Part shown: one piece after another, positions 34,017 to 43,110 of the stretch
Layout: each line of letters starts with the position of its first letter
Numbering within the stretch: the first letter of the stretch is position 1
DNA from: Clostridium sp. AM30-24
Lineage (GTDB): Bacteria; Bacillota; Clostridia; Lachnospirales; Lachnospiraceae
Length of the DNA stretch: 64,000 nt
NCBI RefSeq assembly: GCF_003480435.1
Contig: NZ_QUJB01000007.1
Coordinates: 62,001-126,000 of the forward strand
Direction of reading: 5' to 3'
Made by a program: the position numbers and the translations under genes
Notes under the pieces: model-generated
The model's database searches: none
What the model saw: the letters and a program-made list of their open reading frames with translations, nothing else
What the model was told of the DNA's origin: nothing

Positions 34017-35741
34017 ATGGCACAGAATATGAAAAAACAGATTTATATGTGGCCATCCTATTGGGGGAAACCGGTAGCGCATGGAAGCATGGGAGCGGTC
34101 AGCTGTAATAATATATATGCAACGAGAGCAGGACTTGAAATTTTAAATAAAGGCGGAAACGCGTTTGATGCGGCAGTAGCGGTGTCACTGACGTTATCTG
34201 TGGTAGAACCCCATCATTCTGGTATTGGCGGCGGATGCTTTTCCTTACTGTACGATGCGAAAACTGGGAAAACACAAGGAATTGACGGAAGAGGGATCGC
34301 ACCGGCAAAGGCAACAGCTGATCTCTTTATAAAAGATGGTGAAGTGCAGGATGAGTGGAAAGATCTTGGTGGTCAGTCAGTGGCGCTTCCCGGACTTTTA
34401 AAGACCATGGATATCGTATTGAAGAAATATGGAACTATGACTTTAAAAGATGTGGCAGCTCCGGCAATTCGTTGTGCTCGTAATGGATTTGGAACAAGTT
34501 ATACAGGTGCTCTGACGATGTATGACAATTCGGTTGAGCGTAAAATGCGCCTTTCAGAAGCATTTCGAAAACTGTATCTGAAGGAAGATGGGAGTTTCTA
34601 TCGATTCGGTGAGATCCAGAAGAACCAGGAGATTGCTGATCTTCTGGAGAATATTGCGGAACAGGGAGTTGATTATTTCTATAAAGGAAAAGTTGCAAAA
34701 CAGATTGTAGATCTGATTAATGATCGTGGTGGTTGTTTTGATGTTTCTGACATGGAGAGTTATGAACCAAAATTCCGCGAACCAGTGAAAACAACATATC
34801 GGGGATATGAGGTTGCCGCATTTGCACCGCCGAGCGGAGGCTGTGCACTGGTTGAAATGCTGAACATTTTGGAAAACTATGATGTTCGTTCTATGGGACA
34901 TAATACAGCAGCCAGTATCCATGCATTGACAGAGTCTATGAAACTGGGATTTGCTGACAGAAGTGTAGCACTTGGTGATCCAGATTTTGTGAATGTCGAT
35001 GTAGAACGTTTGACAAGCAAGAAATTTGCTCATGAGCGTTTTACATTGGCGGGAGAAAAGGCGGGAGAGTTTGCATCGGCCGATGGAATCGAAGCAAAAC
35101 AGTATCCTGGAAATACATCCCATTTCGTGGTAATGGATAAAGACGGAAATGCTTTTTCGCAGACACAGACGATTCGAGACTGGTTTGGATGTGGAATTGT
35201 TGTCGATGGCCTTGGATTTGTACTGAATAACGCAATGTCCGATTTCTCGGCGGCAGTAGGAGCAATGACAAGTCAGGGACTTGCATATGGAAGTGCCAAT
35301 GCGATTCAGGGTGGAAAAACGCCGCTTTCCAGTATGTCTCCGAGTATGGTATTTAAAGATGGAAAACCATTCCTTGCAATCGGGGCAGCAGGTGGACCGA
35401 GAATTATTACGGGAACTCTTCAGGGAATCGTGAATGCAATTGATTTCGACATGACTCCGGAGCAGCTGGTGAATGCTCCATATATCAATTGCCTTACGAG
35501 GGCCCAGGGACTTGAAGTGGAGTATGGAATTTCCGGAGATACAAGAAAAATACTGGAAGAGATGGGACATAAGATTGTTCCTGTTCCGGTGGATCAGGCG
35601 ATGAGTACGATGCTAAACAGCGTAATGTGCATTGATGGTGAATTCTATGCGGCAGGTACGAAACGAGTAGATGGCTGTGGCGGTGCGCTTTTACCTGGAG
35701 GACATATTGTACTGGAGGGAGTAAGCCAGGAAGAATTATAA
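34017..35741 (+). CDS. Gamma-glutamyltransferase family Ntn hydrolase, apparently cytoplasmic
   Basis: 574 residues, the usual length of gamma-glutamyltransferases. After autocleavage the nucleophile would be T367 in PGNTSHFVVMDKDGNA; GGNAFDAAVAVSLTLSVVEPHHSGIGGG (about 46-73) and the late PLSSMSPSMVF and GAAGGPRI segments bind the gamma-glutamyl group. It transfers or hydrolyses gamma-glutamyl bonds, as in glutathione or gamma-glutamyl peptides. Unusually, no signal peptide is visible (MAQNMKKQIYMWPSYWGK), although most bacterial family members are exported. With the upstream symporter this suggests import first, cleavage inside. The ribosome site is weak (GTGAG). The exact substrate is unknown. 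Confidence 0.85.
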   Translation: MAQNMKKQIYMWPSYWGKPVAHGSMGAVSCNNIYATRAGLEILNKGGNAFDAAVAVSLTLSVVEPHHSGIGGGCFSLLYDAKTGKTQGIDGRGIAPAKATADLFIKDGEVQDEWKDLGGQSVALPGLLKTMDIVLKKYGTMTLKDVAAPAIRCARNGFGTSYTGALTMYDNSVERKMRLSEAFRKLYLKEDGSFYRFGEIQKNQEIADLLENIAEQGVDYFYKGKVAKQIVDLINDRGGCFDVSDMESYEPKFREPVKTTYRGYEVAAFAPPSGGCALVEMLNILENYDVRSMGHNTAASIHALTESMKLGFADRSVALGDPDFVNVDVERLTSKKFAHERFTLAGEKAGEFASADGIEAKQYPGNTSHFVVMDKDGNAFSQTQTIRDWFGCGIVVDGLGFVLNNAMSDFSAAVGAMTSQGLAYGSANAIQGGKTPLSSMSPSMVFKDGKPFLAIGAAGGPRIITGTLQGIVNAIDFDMTPEQLVNAPYINCLTRAQGLEVEYGISGDTRKILEEMGHKIVPVPVDQAMSTMLNSVMCIDGEFYAAGTKRVDGCGGALLPGGHIVLEGVSQEEL

Positions 35742-35807
35742 AAAAGATGCGAAGTAATTGACAGAACGCACAGATAGGAGCGGCATGTATCGCGCATCCA
35801 TAGAAAG

Positions 35808-35843
35808 AAGACCGGGAGCAGGAAAAATGTTCCCGGTCTTTTT
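35808..35843 (+). terminator. Terminator of the symporter/ggt operon
   Basis: AAGACCGGGA pairs with TCCCGGTCTT, followed by TTTTT. Confidence 0.9.
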
Positions 35844-35870
35844 GTAGAAACTTCTGGTAAACAGATATTA

Positions 35871-35903
35871 ACAGCCCCGGCGGGAAATCCCTGCCGGGGC
35901 TGT
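35871..35903 (-). terminator. Probable terminator of argG
   Basis: ACAGCCCCGGC pairs with GCCGGGGCTGT; on the minus strand it is followed by the short T-rich TTAATAT. It sits 29 bases after the argG stop. Confidence 0.6.
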
Positions 35904-35931
35904 CTGCCTAAGTTCTTATGAGAGAACTGGA

Positions 35932-37155
35932 TTAGTTCTGGTTCTGATTTTTCTCGATCTCTGCCTTCTTCATCGCGCGAATCTTTGTGGAAAGGCCATA
36001 GAGGTTGATGAAGCCGGTAGCGTCATGGTGGTCATAGAGATCACCGGTTGTAAAGGAAGCGATGCTCTCGTTGTATAAGGAATATGGGGAAGTTGTGCCC
36101 TGCTTGATGATATTGCCCTTGTAGAGCTTCATCTTGCATTCACCGGTCACATATTCCTGTGTGGACTCAACGAATGCCTGCAATGCCTCACGTAACGGGC
36201 TGAACCACTTTGCGGAGTAGACGACATCAGCGTACTCGTTGTCGATGTTCTTCTTATATTTTAATGTCTCTTTGTCTAAGATCAGTTCCTCTAACTGCTT
36301 GTGAGCCTCAAGAAGGATGGTTCCGCCAGGAGTCTCATAAACACCACGGGACTTCATACCGACCATACGGTTCTCAACGATATCGGTGATGCCGATTCCG
36401 TTCTTTCCGCCGAGCTCATTTAACTTTGTGAGGATCTCGGAGAATTTCATTTTTTCGCCGTTTAATGCAACCGGGAATCCTTTTTCGAAGGAGATGGAGA
36501 TCTCTGTCTCTTCATCCGGTGCCTTTTCCGGTGTTACGCCGAGTACGAGCATATGATCGTAGTTCGGGGCCTGTGCCGGGTCTTCCAGCTCAAGACCCTC
36601 ATGGCTGATGTGCCAGATATTGCGGTCACGGCTGTAGCTGTCATTTTTCTTGAACGGAAGATCGATGTTGTGCTTTGCACAGTATTCTAATTCTTCCTCA
36701 CGGGACTGGATATTCCAGGTTCTCCACGGAGCGATGATCTTCATATCCGGAGCAAGGGCCTTGATGCCAAGCTCGAAACGAACCTGATCATTTCCTTTAC
36801 CGGTAGCACCGTGGCAGATCGCAACAGCGCCTTCTTTTTTTGCAATATCAACGAGGATCTTTGCGATCAGCGGGCGGGCCATTGCGGTACCGAGAAGGTA
36901 TTTGTTCTCGTATGTAGCGTTTGCCTTTACACACGGAGCGATATACTCGTCACAGAATTCATCAACAACGTGTTCGATATATAATTTGGAAGCGCCGCAG
37001 TATTTTGCTCTTTCTTCCAGACCGTCAAGCTCGTTTCCCTGTCCAACGTCGATGCAGACGCAGATAACGTCGTAATTGTAAGTTTCCTTTAACCACGGGA
37101 TCAGTACGGTGGTATCAAGACCGCCGGAATATGCTAAAACAACTTTCTCTTTCAT
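35932..37155 (-). CDS. argG: Argininosuccinate synthase
   Basis: 407-residue cytoplasmic ATP-dependent ligase joining citrulline and aspartate. The N-terminal PP-loop [15 protein letters not shown] binds [31 protein letters not shown] and the [16 protein letters not shown] segment are conserved. The ATG at 37155 is behind GGAGGAC; a TTG two codons upstream is in frame. It is monocistronic with its own promoter and supplies the substrate for ArgH encoded 24 kb away. Confidence 0.97.
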   Translation of the reverse strand: MKEKVVLAYSGGLDTTVLIPWLKETYNYDVICVCIDVGQGNELDGLEERAKYCGASKLYIEHVVDEFCDEYIAPCVKANATYENKYLLGTAMARPLIAKILVDIAKKEGAVAICHGATGKGNDQVRFELGIKALAPDMKIIAPWRTWNIQSREEELEYCAKHNIDLPFKKNDSYSRDRNIWHISHEGLELEDPAQAPNYDHMLVLGVTPEKAPDEETEISISFEKGFPVALNGEKMKFSEILTKLNELGGKNGIGITDIVENRMVGMKSRGVYETPGGTILLEAHKQLEELILDKETLKYKKNIDNEYADVVYSAKWFSPLREALQAFVESTQEYVTGECKMKLYKGNIIKQGTTSPYSLYNESIASFTTGDLYDHHDATGFINLYGLSTKIRAMKKAEIEKNQNQN

Positions 37156-37206
37156 AATCAAGTCCTCCGATTTATTTCAGACGTTTTATTTTCGTTGTGC
37201 TTCATA

Positions 37207-37235
37207 AATATACAACTGAATATACGGAATGTCAA
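37207..37235 (-). promoter_or_regulatory. Sigma-A promoter of argG
   Basis: Minus strand TTGACA (37235-37230), 17-base spacer, TATATT (37212-37207), about 45 bases before the start codon. Confidence 0.8.
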
Positions 37236-37677
37236 GCATAAAATGTATTTTTATAAAGAAATTTTGCATATTATGCATATCAAGTGTATAAATGCAGGCG
37301 ACAGAGAAGCAGGATGACGAGGTTTGACGATATGAAATATAAAATGTCAGGAAAAGGCGATTGTAATGGAAGAATATTGCAGATGGCTGATATCAGATTC
37401 AGCAGGCAGAGACCGGTCACAATGATGATCCGGAGACGGATTTATGCACAAAAGTGCCTGAATCATCCTATAAAAACGATAGGAAAAAGTGTTCCAGGAT
37501 TGACAAGAATCAAGAAATCATGGATAATAATCCGAAGAACGCTGCTGGGCGCGTGCAGGAATTTTCTGAACAGAAGATTCCGTAAACGGTTCCGCACAAT
37601 GCAGCAACGGCCGCAGAGTTTGCCGGTTTGAAATACGGAGCAGAACTGTGGAGAGAAAATCTGGAAGGAAATATGTC
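37236..37677. other. Region between argG and fchA without a confident gene
   Basis: About 440 bases. The longest plus-strand frame (37284-37631) encodes an Arg-rich peptide with no ribosome site or recognisable family and is not called. A different frame around 37425-37580 has a more natural acidic composition but no start and a stop at 37584, so a decayed gene is possible. The promoter of fchA-folD must lie here but no clear -35/-10 pair stands out. Confidence 0.35.
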
Positions 37678-38298
37678 ATGGGACAGTGGAATGAATACCT
37701 GGAAGTTCTGGCATCCAAGGCACCGACTCCGGGAGGCGGAAGCGCAGCGGCGGTTTACGGCGCTGTCGGAACAGCCCTCGGCGAGATGGTGGGAAACCTG
37801 ACGACAGGGAAAAAGAAATTTGCAATATATGAGGAAGAGATCCAGAAGATCCTTGTACGATTACAGGAAGCGAGAATGGATTTCATCCGTCTCGAGAAGG
37901 CGGACGAGCAGGCGTTTGAGCCGCTTTCGGAGGTTTACCGCATGAAGGCGGAGACGGACGAGGAGAAAAAAGCAAAGGAAGAGCGGATGGAAGAGTGCCT
38001 GAAAGCTGCTGCGCAGGTTCCGATGGAAGTCATGGAGCGGGCGGTCAGTGTGATGGACGATATCGAGTTTCTGGCGCTTCACGGAAGTCGGCTTGCGGTG
38101 AGTGATGCTGGTGTCGGGATCCAGGGAATCCGTTCGGCGCTTCTCGGCGCGGTCATGAGCGTGTATATCAATACGAAGATGATGAAGGACCGGGAGTATG
38201 CCGAAGCGGTGAACCAGCAGGCGGAACTTCTTATAAAGAAGGGAACGGAACAGGCAGACCGGATCTACGAGATTGTGTTAAAGGCGGTAAGAGGATGA
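37678..38298 (+). CDS. fchA: Methenyltetrahydrofolate cyclohydrolase / cyclodeaminase family protein
   Basis: 206-residue all-helical protein of the formiminotransferase-cyclodeaminase C-terminal family. The N-terminal WNEYLEVLASKAPTPGGGSAAAVYGAVGTALGEMVGNLT is the folate-binding signature. It probably interconverts 5,10-methenyl- and 10-formyl-tetrahydrofolate, or deaminates formimino-THF. The ATG at 37678 follows GGAAGGA and gives the family length; a GTG at 37648 would add 10 residues. It overlaps folD by 4 bases, fitting a one-carbon folate operon. No formate-THF ligase is present in the window. Confidence 0.82.
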   Translation: MGQWNEYLEVLASKAPTPGGGSAAAVYGAVGTALGEMVGNLTTGKKKFAIYEEEIQKILVRLQEARMDFIRLEKADEQAFEPLSEVYRMKAETDEEKKAKEERMEECLKAAAQVPMEVMERAVSVMDDIEFLALHGSRLAVSDAGVGIQGIRSALLGAVMSVYINTKMMKDREYAEAVNQQAELLIKKGTEQADRIYEIVLKAVRG

Positions 38299-39137
38299 TT
38301 ACATTAAAGGGAGCAGAGGTTTCTGCAAAGATCAAGGAACAGGTTCTTTCCATGAACCAGGAATTAAACGGATATGTGCCGACAGCGGCCATCGTCCGGA
38401 TCGGGGAGCGGCCGGATGACCTCTCCTACGAGAGAAATGTCATGAAACGTATTGCGGCATATGGAATGGAAGCGAAGTCTTTTGCATATCCGGCGGATAT
38501 CAGCGAGGAAGAGTTCTTTGCGGAATTCCAGAAGATCAATGATGATGAGATGATCGACGGGATCCTGTTATTCCGTCCGCTTCCGAAGCACATCAATGAA
38601 AAGCGCGCCGAGGCGATGATCCGTCCGGAAAAGGATCTCGACGGGATCTGCGCGGTCAATACGGCAAAGGTGTTTGCCGGTGAGAAAGATGGATTTGCTC
38701 CGTGTACGGCGGAGGCGGTTATTGAGGTCCTGAAGGCATTCGACCTTCCGATCGTCGGAAAACGCGCGGTGATCGTGGGACGCAGCATGGTAGTCGGACG
38801 TCCGCTGTCCATGCTGATGTTAAAGGAAAATGCGACGGTGACGATCTGCCATACGAAGACCGAGAATCTGAAGGCTGTCTGCCAGGAGGCGGATATCCTC
38901 GTTGCGGCAGCAGGAAAGGCGAAGATGCTGGATGCGTCATTCTTAAAAGAGGGAGCTGTCCTCATCGATGTCGGGATCAATGTGGATGAGAACGGAAAAC
39001 TCTGCGGAGACGTCCTCTGGGATGGTCTGGAAGAAAAGGCATCCGCGGCGACACCGGTGCCGGGCGGCGTCGGAGCGGTGACAACGGCGGTGCTGGCGAA
39101 ACATCTGGCGATGGCGGCGTGCAGGAAGAGAAAATAA
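38295..39137 (+). CDS. folD: Methylenetetrahydrofolate dehydrogenase / methenyl-THF cyclohydrolase
   Basis: 280-residue bifunctional one-carbon enzyme. It shows the catalytic Tyr/Lys region (DDLSYERNVMKRIAAYGMEAK; most homologues have SxxYvxxKxK, here YERNVMK), IDGILLFRPLPKHI for folate binding, the Rossmann signature VIVGRSMVVGRPLSMLM and the C-terminal PVPGGVGAVTTAVLAKH. The ATGA overlap with fchA implies coupling. Having both fchA and folD makes two potential cyclohydrolases in one operon; the altered spacing around the active-site lysine is worth noting. Confidence 0.93.
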   Translation: MITLKGAEVSAKIKEQVLSMNQELNGYVPTAAIVRIGERPDDLSYERNVMKRIAAYGMEAKSFAYPADISEEEFFAEFQKINDDEMIDGILLFRPLPKHINEKRAEAMIRPEKDLDGICAVNTAKVFAGEKDGFAPCTAEAVIEVLKAFDLPIVGKRAVIVGRSMVVGRPLSMLMLKENATVTICHTKTENLKAVCQEADILVAAAGKAKMLDASFLKEGAVLIDVGINVDENGKLCGDVLWDGLEEKASAATPVPGGVGAVTTAVLAKHLAMAACRKRK

Positions 39138-39251
39138 ACGTAGGACCGACAGCACGAGGTCTCGCGCAGGCGCGGACTTTGGCTCGTTGTTCGTGTAAAT
39201 AAAAAATGGAAAAAATTCTCATTTTTCCGCATAAAGCGGCATAAATAAAGG

Positions 39252-39292
39252 AAAGAGGACCACCGACCCAGCACATCGGCGGTCCTCTTTTC
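39252..39292 (+). terminator. Terminator after fchA-folD
   Basis: AAGAGGACC..CCGA pairs with TCGG..GGTCCTCTT, with a following TTTTC. Confidence 0.85.
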
Positions 39293-39321
39293 TTGACAGA
39301 AGTTTGGATGAGAGGTAGGAT
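39293..39321 (+). promoter_or_regulatory. Promoter of the second surface-protein gene
   Basis: TTGACA (39293-39298), 17-base spacer, TAGGAT (39316-39321). The leader would be about 275 bases. It holds two dyads TTAGC-N4-GCTAA (39337-39350 and 39555-39568), each preceded by a copy of TTGCAAAAG, and a TTCTGC/GCAGAA hairpin near 39383-39397, but no gene. Confidence 0.65.
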
Positions 39322-39605
39322 ATTATTGCAAAAGAGTTAGCAATAGCTAACCTGCTTGCTTGTTCAAAAAGCAGATTGCATTTTCTGCATGGCAGAATGA
39401 AACAAAAGGTATGCGGAGGCAGATCGTGTTTCATGCACGCGAATCTCACAAATTCTTTTCCGGCAGATAGAATAGGCAGGGGAGAAGATCTGCGAACGGC
39501 TCAACGAATCAAAGGCAGTGTGCGTGATTCGAAATGTAGTTGCAAAAGCATGGGTTAGCTGAAGCTAATTTCAATACCAGGGATGGTGAGGAAAGGAGAA
39601 AGGTC

Positions 39606-42386
39606 ATGAAAAAGCAGAAAACGCTTGCAGTTCTGTTAAGTGCGGCGATGGTTGCCGGAGCGATTCCGACAGCAGCGCTTGCGGAAGTGGTTGGAAGTAA
39701 TTCTGATTCCGGTGTGAAGGCAGCGGAGCTGAGTGAAGTTCAGGAGATTGAGGAACAGAATGAAGATTCTGAGGATGAAACTGGTTCCGGATATGTATTG
39801 ATGAATGTGCCGTATGATGAGGTATATGGGAAGGACATTGAGAATAAGACAAAAGTAGATGCTGTCTCATCTGCGACAATGAAAAAAACGAAAAAAAAGA
39901 CTGTAGTAAATGGCACTTATCATTCAAAAGATGGAAGCGAGATCAAAGGAGCGATCATTCCGGTATGGGTAGAGGATTTGTCTCTTTTAAAAGGATTTAA
40001 GAGGGTTTCAGCGTCCAATGCAGAAAAGGTTACTGTCGCCTCGGCAAGTGATTCTACCTATAATGATAATCTGTTTGATGAGGAAGAGGACTATACATAT
40101 GCTGTACTTCCGAACGGTTATACGCCGAAGGTTTATAAGAAACTAATAGGGATTGATGAGAATAGAAAGCCAGAATTCAGTGGGTTCCAGGGCCAGGGTG
40201 AGGAACAGAAAGTCAATACTACTGCAACGATTGTTGCCTGCTCCGGACGGTATCATCCTGGAAAAAACAAGCCATATCATGGCGACTACGAGATCACGAT
40301 CGAGGATTATCAGAATCTGATCGCATCTTCCACCGATGCAGTCTATGAGGTGGTTTTAGAGACAGATGGAGAGTACAGCTACGGGCTTCGCCTTCTTGAA
40401 AACACATACCTTAAAGATGGAGAGCTGGCCTTCTCAACCGGTTTCACAACAAAGAGCAAAAAATGCATTCTGAATCCGAACCATTATAAGTCACTCATCG
40501 GAAAAACGATCACCAAAATCCGCTTCGTAACGGAAAAGGGAATTTTTGTGATCCCGACAGAACTGAAGGTCGAGGAACAGGAAATCTATGCGCTGATGAA
40601 TATTCCGTATGACGAGCTTTACAAGAATGATCTGAAGCAGAATGATATTCCGGTGGATGCGATGACATCTGCAACGTATCAGAAGACACGTACAAAATCA
40701 CTGTCGAATGGATCTTACCATAAGAATTCAGACGGATCGAAGATCGACGGAGTTACATTCCCGGTTAAACTGATGGTAAATTCTGATGCGGACCTTAAGG
40801 ACCTGACCCACGTAGGAGATGGCAGCAAGGAGCTGACGATCACAACAACACTTCGCGGAAAACAGCAGACAAACACATACAAAGGAAGAGACACCTTATT
40901 TGAGAACGGTACCTATGCGTATTATGTTTTAAGCCCGGAGGAAAAACCGGACTTTTATAAAGAAGTTACCGTTGGAAAAGATGGAAAATTTGAGTTCTCT
41001 GAGACAAAATTCCAGGATGGAAAGTCCGCTGAAAAATCAAAAGCAACCGCAGAGATCACGACAAAGACGACACGCGGAGATTACCAGATCAATGTGAGCG
41101 GACTTGACGAGTCTGTGACAAACAGTTCGATCTATGAAGTGATTCTTGAGACAAAGGACGGAAAGAGCTATGGTCTCCGCCATCTCGAAAATATCTGGCG
41201 CGGAAACGAGCTTGGAATTTACACCGGATATACGAAAGAGAGCCATGGTGTCGATGCCAGCGTGGAGCCGTACAAGGATATCATGGGTAAGACCATCGAC
41301 AAGATCACGTACCTCACAAGCGCAGGCGCTTATGAGATCGACACGGACCTCTATGTACCGATGAAGGATGGCACACAGGCTGAAGTGGCTGACGGAAAGT
41401 CCGGGAACGGATCTGTCGCTGTTACGGTGAAACTTCCGGAAGGATTTGATCCGGAGTATCAGGTCACGGGACTGAAGACATCATTTGCAGACGGAGCGCT
41501 CACTTATACAGATGCAATGCCTGGAAAGTATACCCTTACCATTTCTGATAAGAATGAAAAGTGGGCAGATATCGAGGCAGATTTTGTACTCAGCAGCGAT
41601 ACGAATCCGGCATACTATAACAGAAATTACAGTGTACCGGCAGTCATCAAAAAAGGCTCTGCAGATGAAGCTGATTTCGCGAACTACTTAAAGAACATCA
41701 CAAAGGTATCGGTCAACGGTAAGGAATATGCGGCATCCGGAAGAGGCGCTGTTGTGATCGTGAAGAAAGACGGAACGATCGATCTTGCAAACAGCAGTGT
41801 ATTTGATGGCAAAGAGCCGTATACGGTCGTTGTAACATCCACAGGATATCCGGATCTGACTTTCGAGATCAAGCAAGTGACTTACGACAGCAGTGATTCG
41901 GATAGCGGAGAATCCGGAGAACCGGCAGGCTCTTCTTCAAAGAAGAAAAATACATCTGCTTCTGATGGAATGACGGCAGGAAGCTGGAGCCAGGATGCAG
42001 CGGGAAACTGGTACTTTAAGAATGCCGCAAACGGAAAGAATCTTGTATCTGCATGGGCACATATTGAGAATCCATATGCAGGAGCAGGACAGCCAAAGGA
42101 TTCCTGGTTCCATTTCGATGCAAATGGTGTCATGCAGACAGGCTGGTTTAAAGATAGCGATGGAAGATGGTACTTCTTTAATCCGGTTTCTGACAGCACA
42201 CTTGGAAGAATGACGACCGGATGGAACTGGATCAAAGGAAATGACGGCAAGCTTCGCTGCTATTATTTCGAGGAGACCTCCAACGGACACCGCGGAGCCA
42301 TGTATTCCGGAACGACAACTCCGGGCGGTTATACGGTTGATGCGGACGGTGCATGGACAGTAAACGGAATCGTTGTGACAAGATAA
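39606..42386 (+). CDS. Secreted protein with two tandem Tp47-like domains and wall-binding repeats
   Basis: 926 residues. Signal peptide 1-26 (LAVLLSAAMVAGAIPTAALA). Two homologous units, about 62-325 and 327-592, each carry YxLMNxPYDExY, VDAxxSAT, NGxYH, then YEVxLETxGxSYGLRxLEN and GKTIxKI. This pattern resembles the C-terminal repeat of the Treponema Tp47 penicillin-binding lipoprotein family; that assignment is from memory of the family. A further region (about 600-760) is unassigned. After an SDSDSGESGE linker, 790-926 hold choline-binding-type repeats (GNWYFKN, SWFHFDANGVMQTGW, GRWYFFNP) ending like the protein at 23583. AAAGGAG precedes the ATG. Role unknown; likely wall-attached. Confidence 0.8.
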   Translation: MKKQKTLAVLLSAAMVAGAIPTAALAEVVGSNSDSGVKAAELSEVQEIEEQNEDSEDETGSGYVLMNVPYDEVYGKDIENKTKVDAVSSATMKKTKKKTVVNGTYHSKDGSEIKGAIIPVWVEDLSLLKGFKRVSASNAEKVTVASASDSTYNDNLFDEEEDYTYAVLPNGYTPKVYKKLIGIDENRKPEFSGFQGQGEEQKVNTTATIVACSGRYHPGKNKPYHGDYEITIEDYQNLIASSTDAVYEVVLETDGEYSYGLRLLENTYLKDGELAFSTGFTTKSKKCILNPNHYKSLIGKTITKIRFVTEKGIFVIPTELKVEEQEIYALMNIPYDELYKNDLKQNDIPVDAMTSATYQKTRTKSLSNGSYHKNSDGSKIDGVTFPVKLMVNSDADLKDLTHVGDGSKELTITTTLRGKQQTNTYKGRDTLFENGTYAYYVLSPEEKPDFYKEVTVGKDGKFEFSETKFQDGKSAEKSKATAEITTKTTRGDYQINVSGLDESVTNSSIYEVILETKDGKSYGLRHLENIWRGNELGIYTGYTKESHGVDASVEPYKDIMGKTIDKITYLTSAGAYEIDTDLYVPMKDGTQAEVADGKSGNGSVAVTVKLPEGFDPEYQVTGLKTSFADGALTYTDAMPGKYTLTISDKNEKWADIEADFVLSSDTNPAYYNRNYSVPAVIKKGSADEADFANYLKNITKVSVNGKEYAASGRGAVVIVKKDGTIDLANSSVFDGKEPYTVVVTSTGYPDLTFEIKQVTYDSSDSDSGESGEPAGSSSKKKNTSASDGMTAGSWSQDAAGNWYFKNAANGKNLVSAWAHIENPYAGAGQPKDSWFHFDANGVMQTGWFKDSDGRWYFFNPVSDSTLGRMTTGWNWIKGNDGKLRCYYFEETSNGHRGAMYSGTTTPGGYTVDADGAWTVNGIVVTR

Positions 42387-42411
42387 AAATTGGCATGTAA
42401 AAGCCGGTATA

Positions 42412-42466
42412 AAAACCTCCTGATCATGGAATCCTAAGGGAAACATGGTTTCAGGAGGTTTTTTAT
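42412..42466 (+). terminator. Terminator whose 3' arm carries the next ribosome site
   Basis: AAAACCTCCTGA (42412-42423) pairs with TCAGGAGGTTTT (42451-42462), followed by TTATATG. The AGGAGG in the 3' arm is the only ribosome site of the following gene, so transcripts that read through would have it partly hidden. Confidence 0.75.
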
Positions 42467-42895
42467 ATGTGGGGAATTCTGGTGGCACTGCTTTCGGGAG
42501 CGCTTATGAGTCTGCAGGGGATTTTTAACACGGAGGTGACGAAGCAGAGCAGCATCTGGGCGGCAGCAGGATGGGTGCAGATGACGGCGCTTGTGACCTG
42601 CGTGGTCTTATATTTCGTTACCGGACGCGGGGAAATCTGGGGGATGTTTTCCATCGACCGGAAGTACATGCTGCTTGGCGGTGTCATGGGCGCATTTATC
42701 ACCTGGACCGTGATCAAAAGTATGGACGGCCTGGGTCCGGCGAAGGCGACACTGCTCATCGTTGTGACCCAGATCCTTGTCTCCTATGTGGCGGAGGTAT
42801 TTGGTCTCTTCGGTGTCGAGAAAGCGGCGTTTGAGTGGAGAAAACTTATTGGTGCGGCTCTGGCGATTGCTGGGATCGTGGTGTTCCGGTGGTAG
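42467..42895 (+). CDS. DMT superfamily transporter, DUF606 (YdcZ) family
   Basis: 142 residues forming about five membrane helices: MWGILVALLSGALMSLQGIFN, AAGWVQMTALVTCVVLYFV, MLLGGVMGAFITWTVIKSM, ATLLIVVTQILVSYVAEVFG and LIGAALAIAGIVVFRW. Small DUF606 proteins of this size act as dimers or pairs; only one copy is present here. Substrate unknown. Its ribosome site lies in the preceding terminator stem. Confidence 0.8.
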   Translation: MWGILVALLSGALMSLQGIFNTEVTKQSSIWAAAGWVQMTALVTCVVLYFVTGRGEIWGMFSIDRKYMLLGGVMGAFITWTVIKSMDGLGPAKATLLIVVTQILVSYVAEVFGLFGVEKAAFEWRKLIGAALAIAGIVVFRW

Positions 42896-42995
42896 CGCGA
42901 CGCAAGATATCCTGAATACAATATGAAAATTTTAAAACGATAGCACGAGAAGTTTAAAAAAATTAAATATATAGTTTAAAAATAATAAAAACATA

Positions 42996-43024
42996 TTGAC
43001 AAAATAGGAAATGAAGGGTATGAT
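42996..43024 (+). promoter_or_regulatory. Sigma-A promoter of the metNIQ leader
   Basis: Perfect TTGACA (42996-43001), 17-base spacer, TATGAT (43019-43024). The transcript should start near 43031, about 415 bases before metN. Confidence 0.85.
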
Positions 43025-43110
43025 AACGCCATCGGATTTGAACGGGAAGTTCAGACGATGAGGAAACACAGGACCGCGGGATGACGGACGGTCGGAAAGG
43101 AGATACAGGT

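Noticed and set aside
37266-37280. ArgR box near argG
   Set aside because: TGCATATTATGCA is a near-palindrome but one base short of, and different in key positions from, the ARG box; it also lies upstream of the -35.
37284-37631. 115-codon plus-strand open frame
   Set aside because: Arg-rich composition, no ribosome site and no recognisable family; competes with a more natural frame that has no start.
39376-39558. 60-codon frame in the leader of the second surface protein
   Set aside because: No ribosome site, starts inside the leader after a clear promoter, odd composition.
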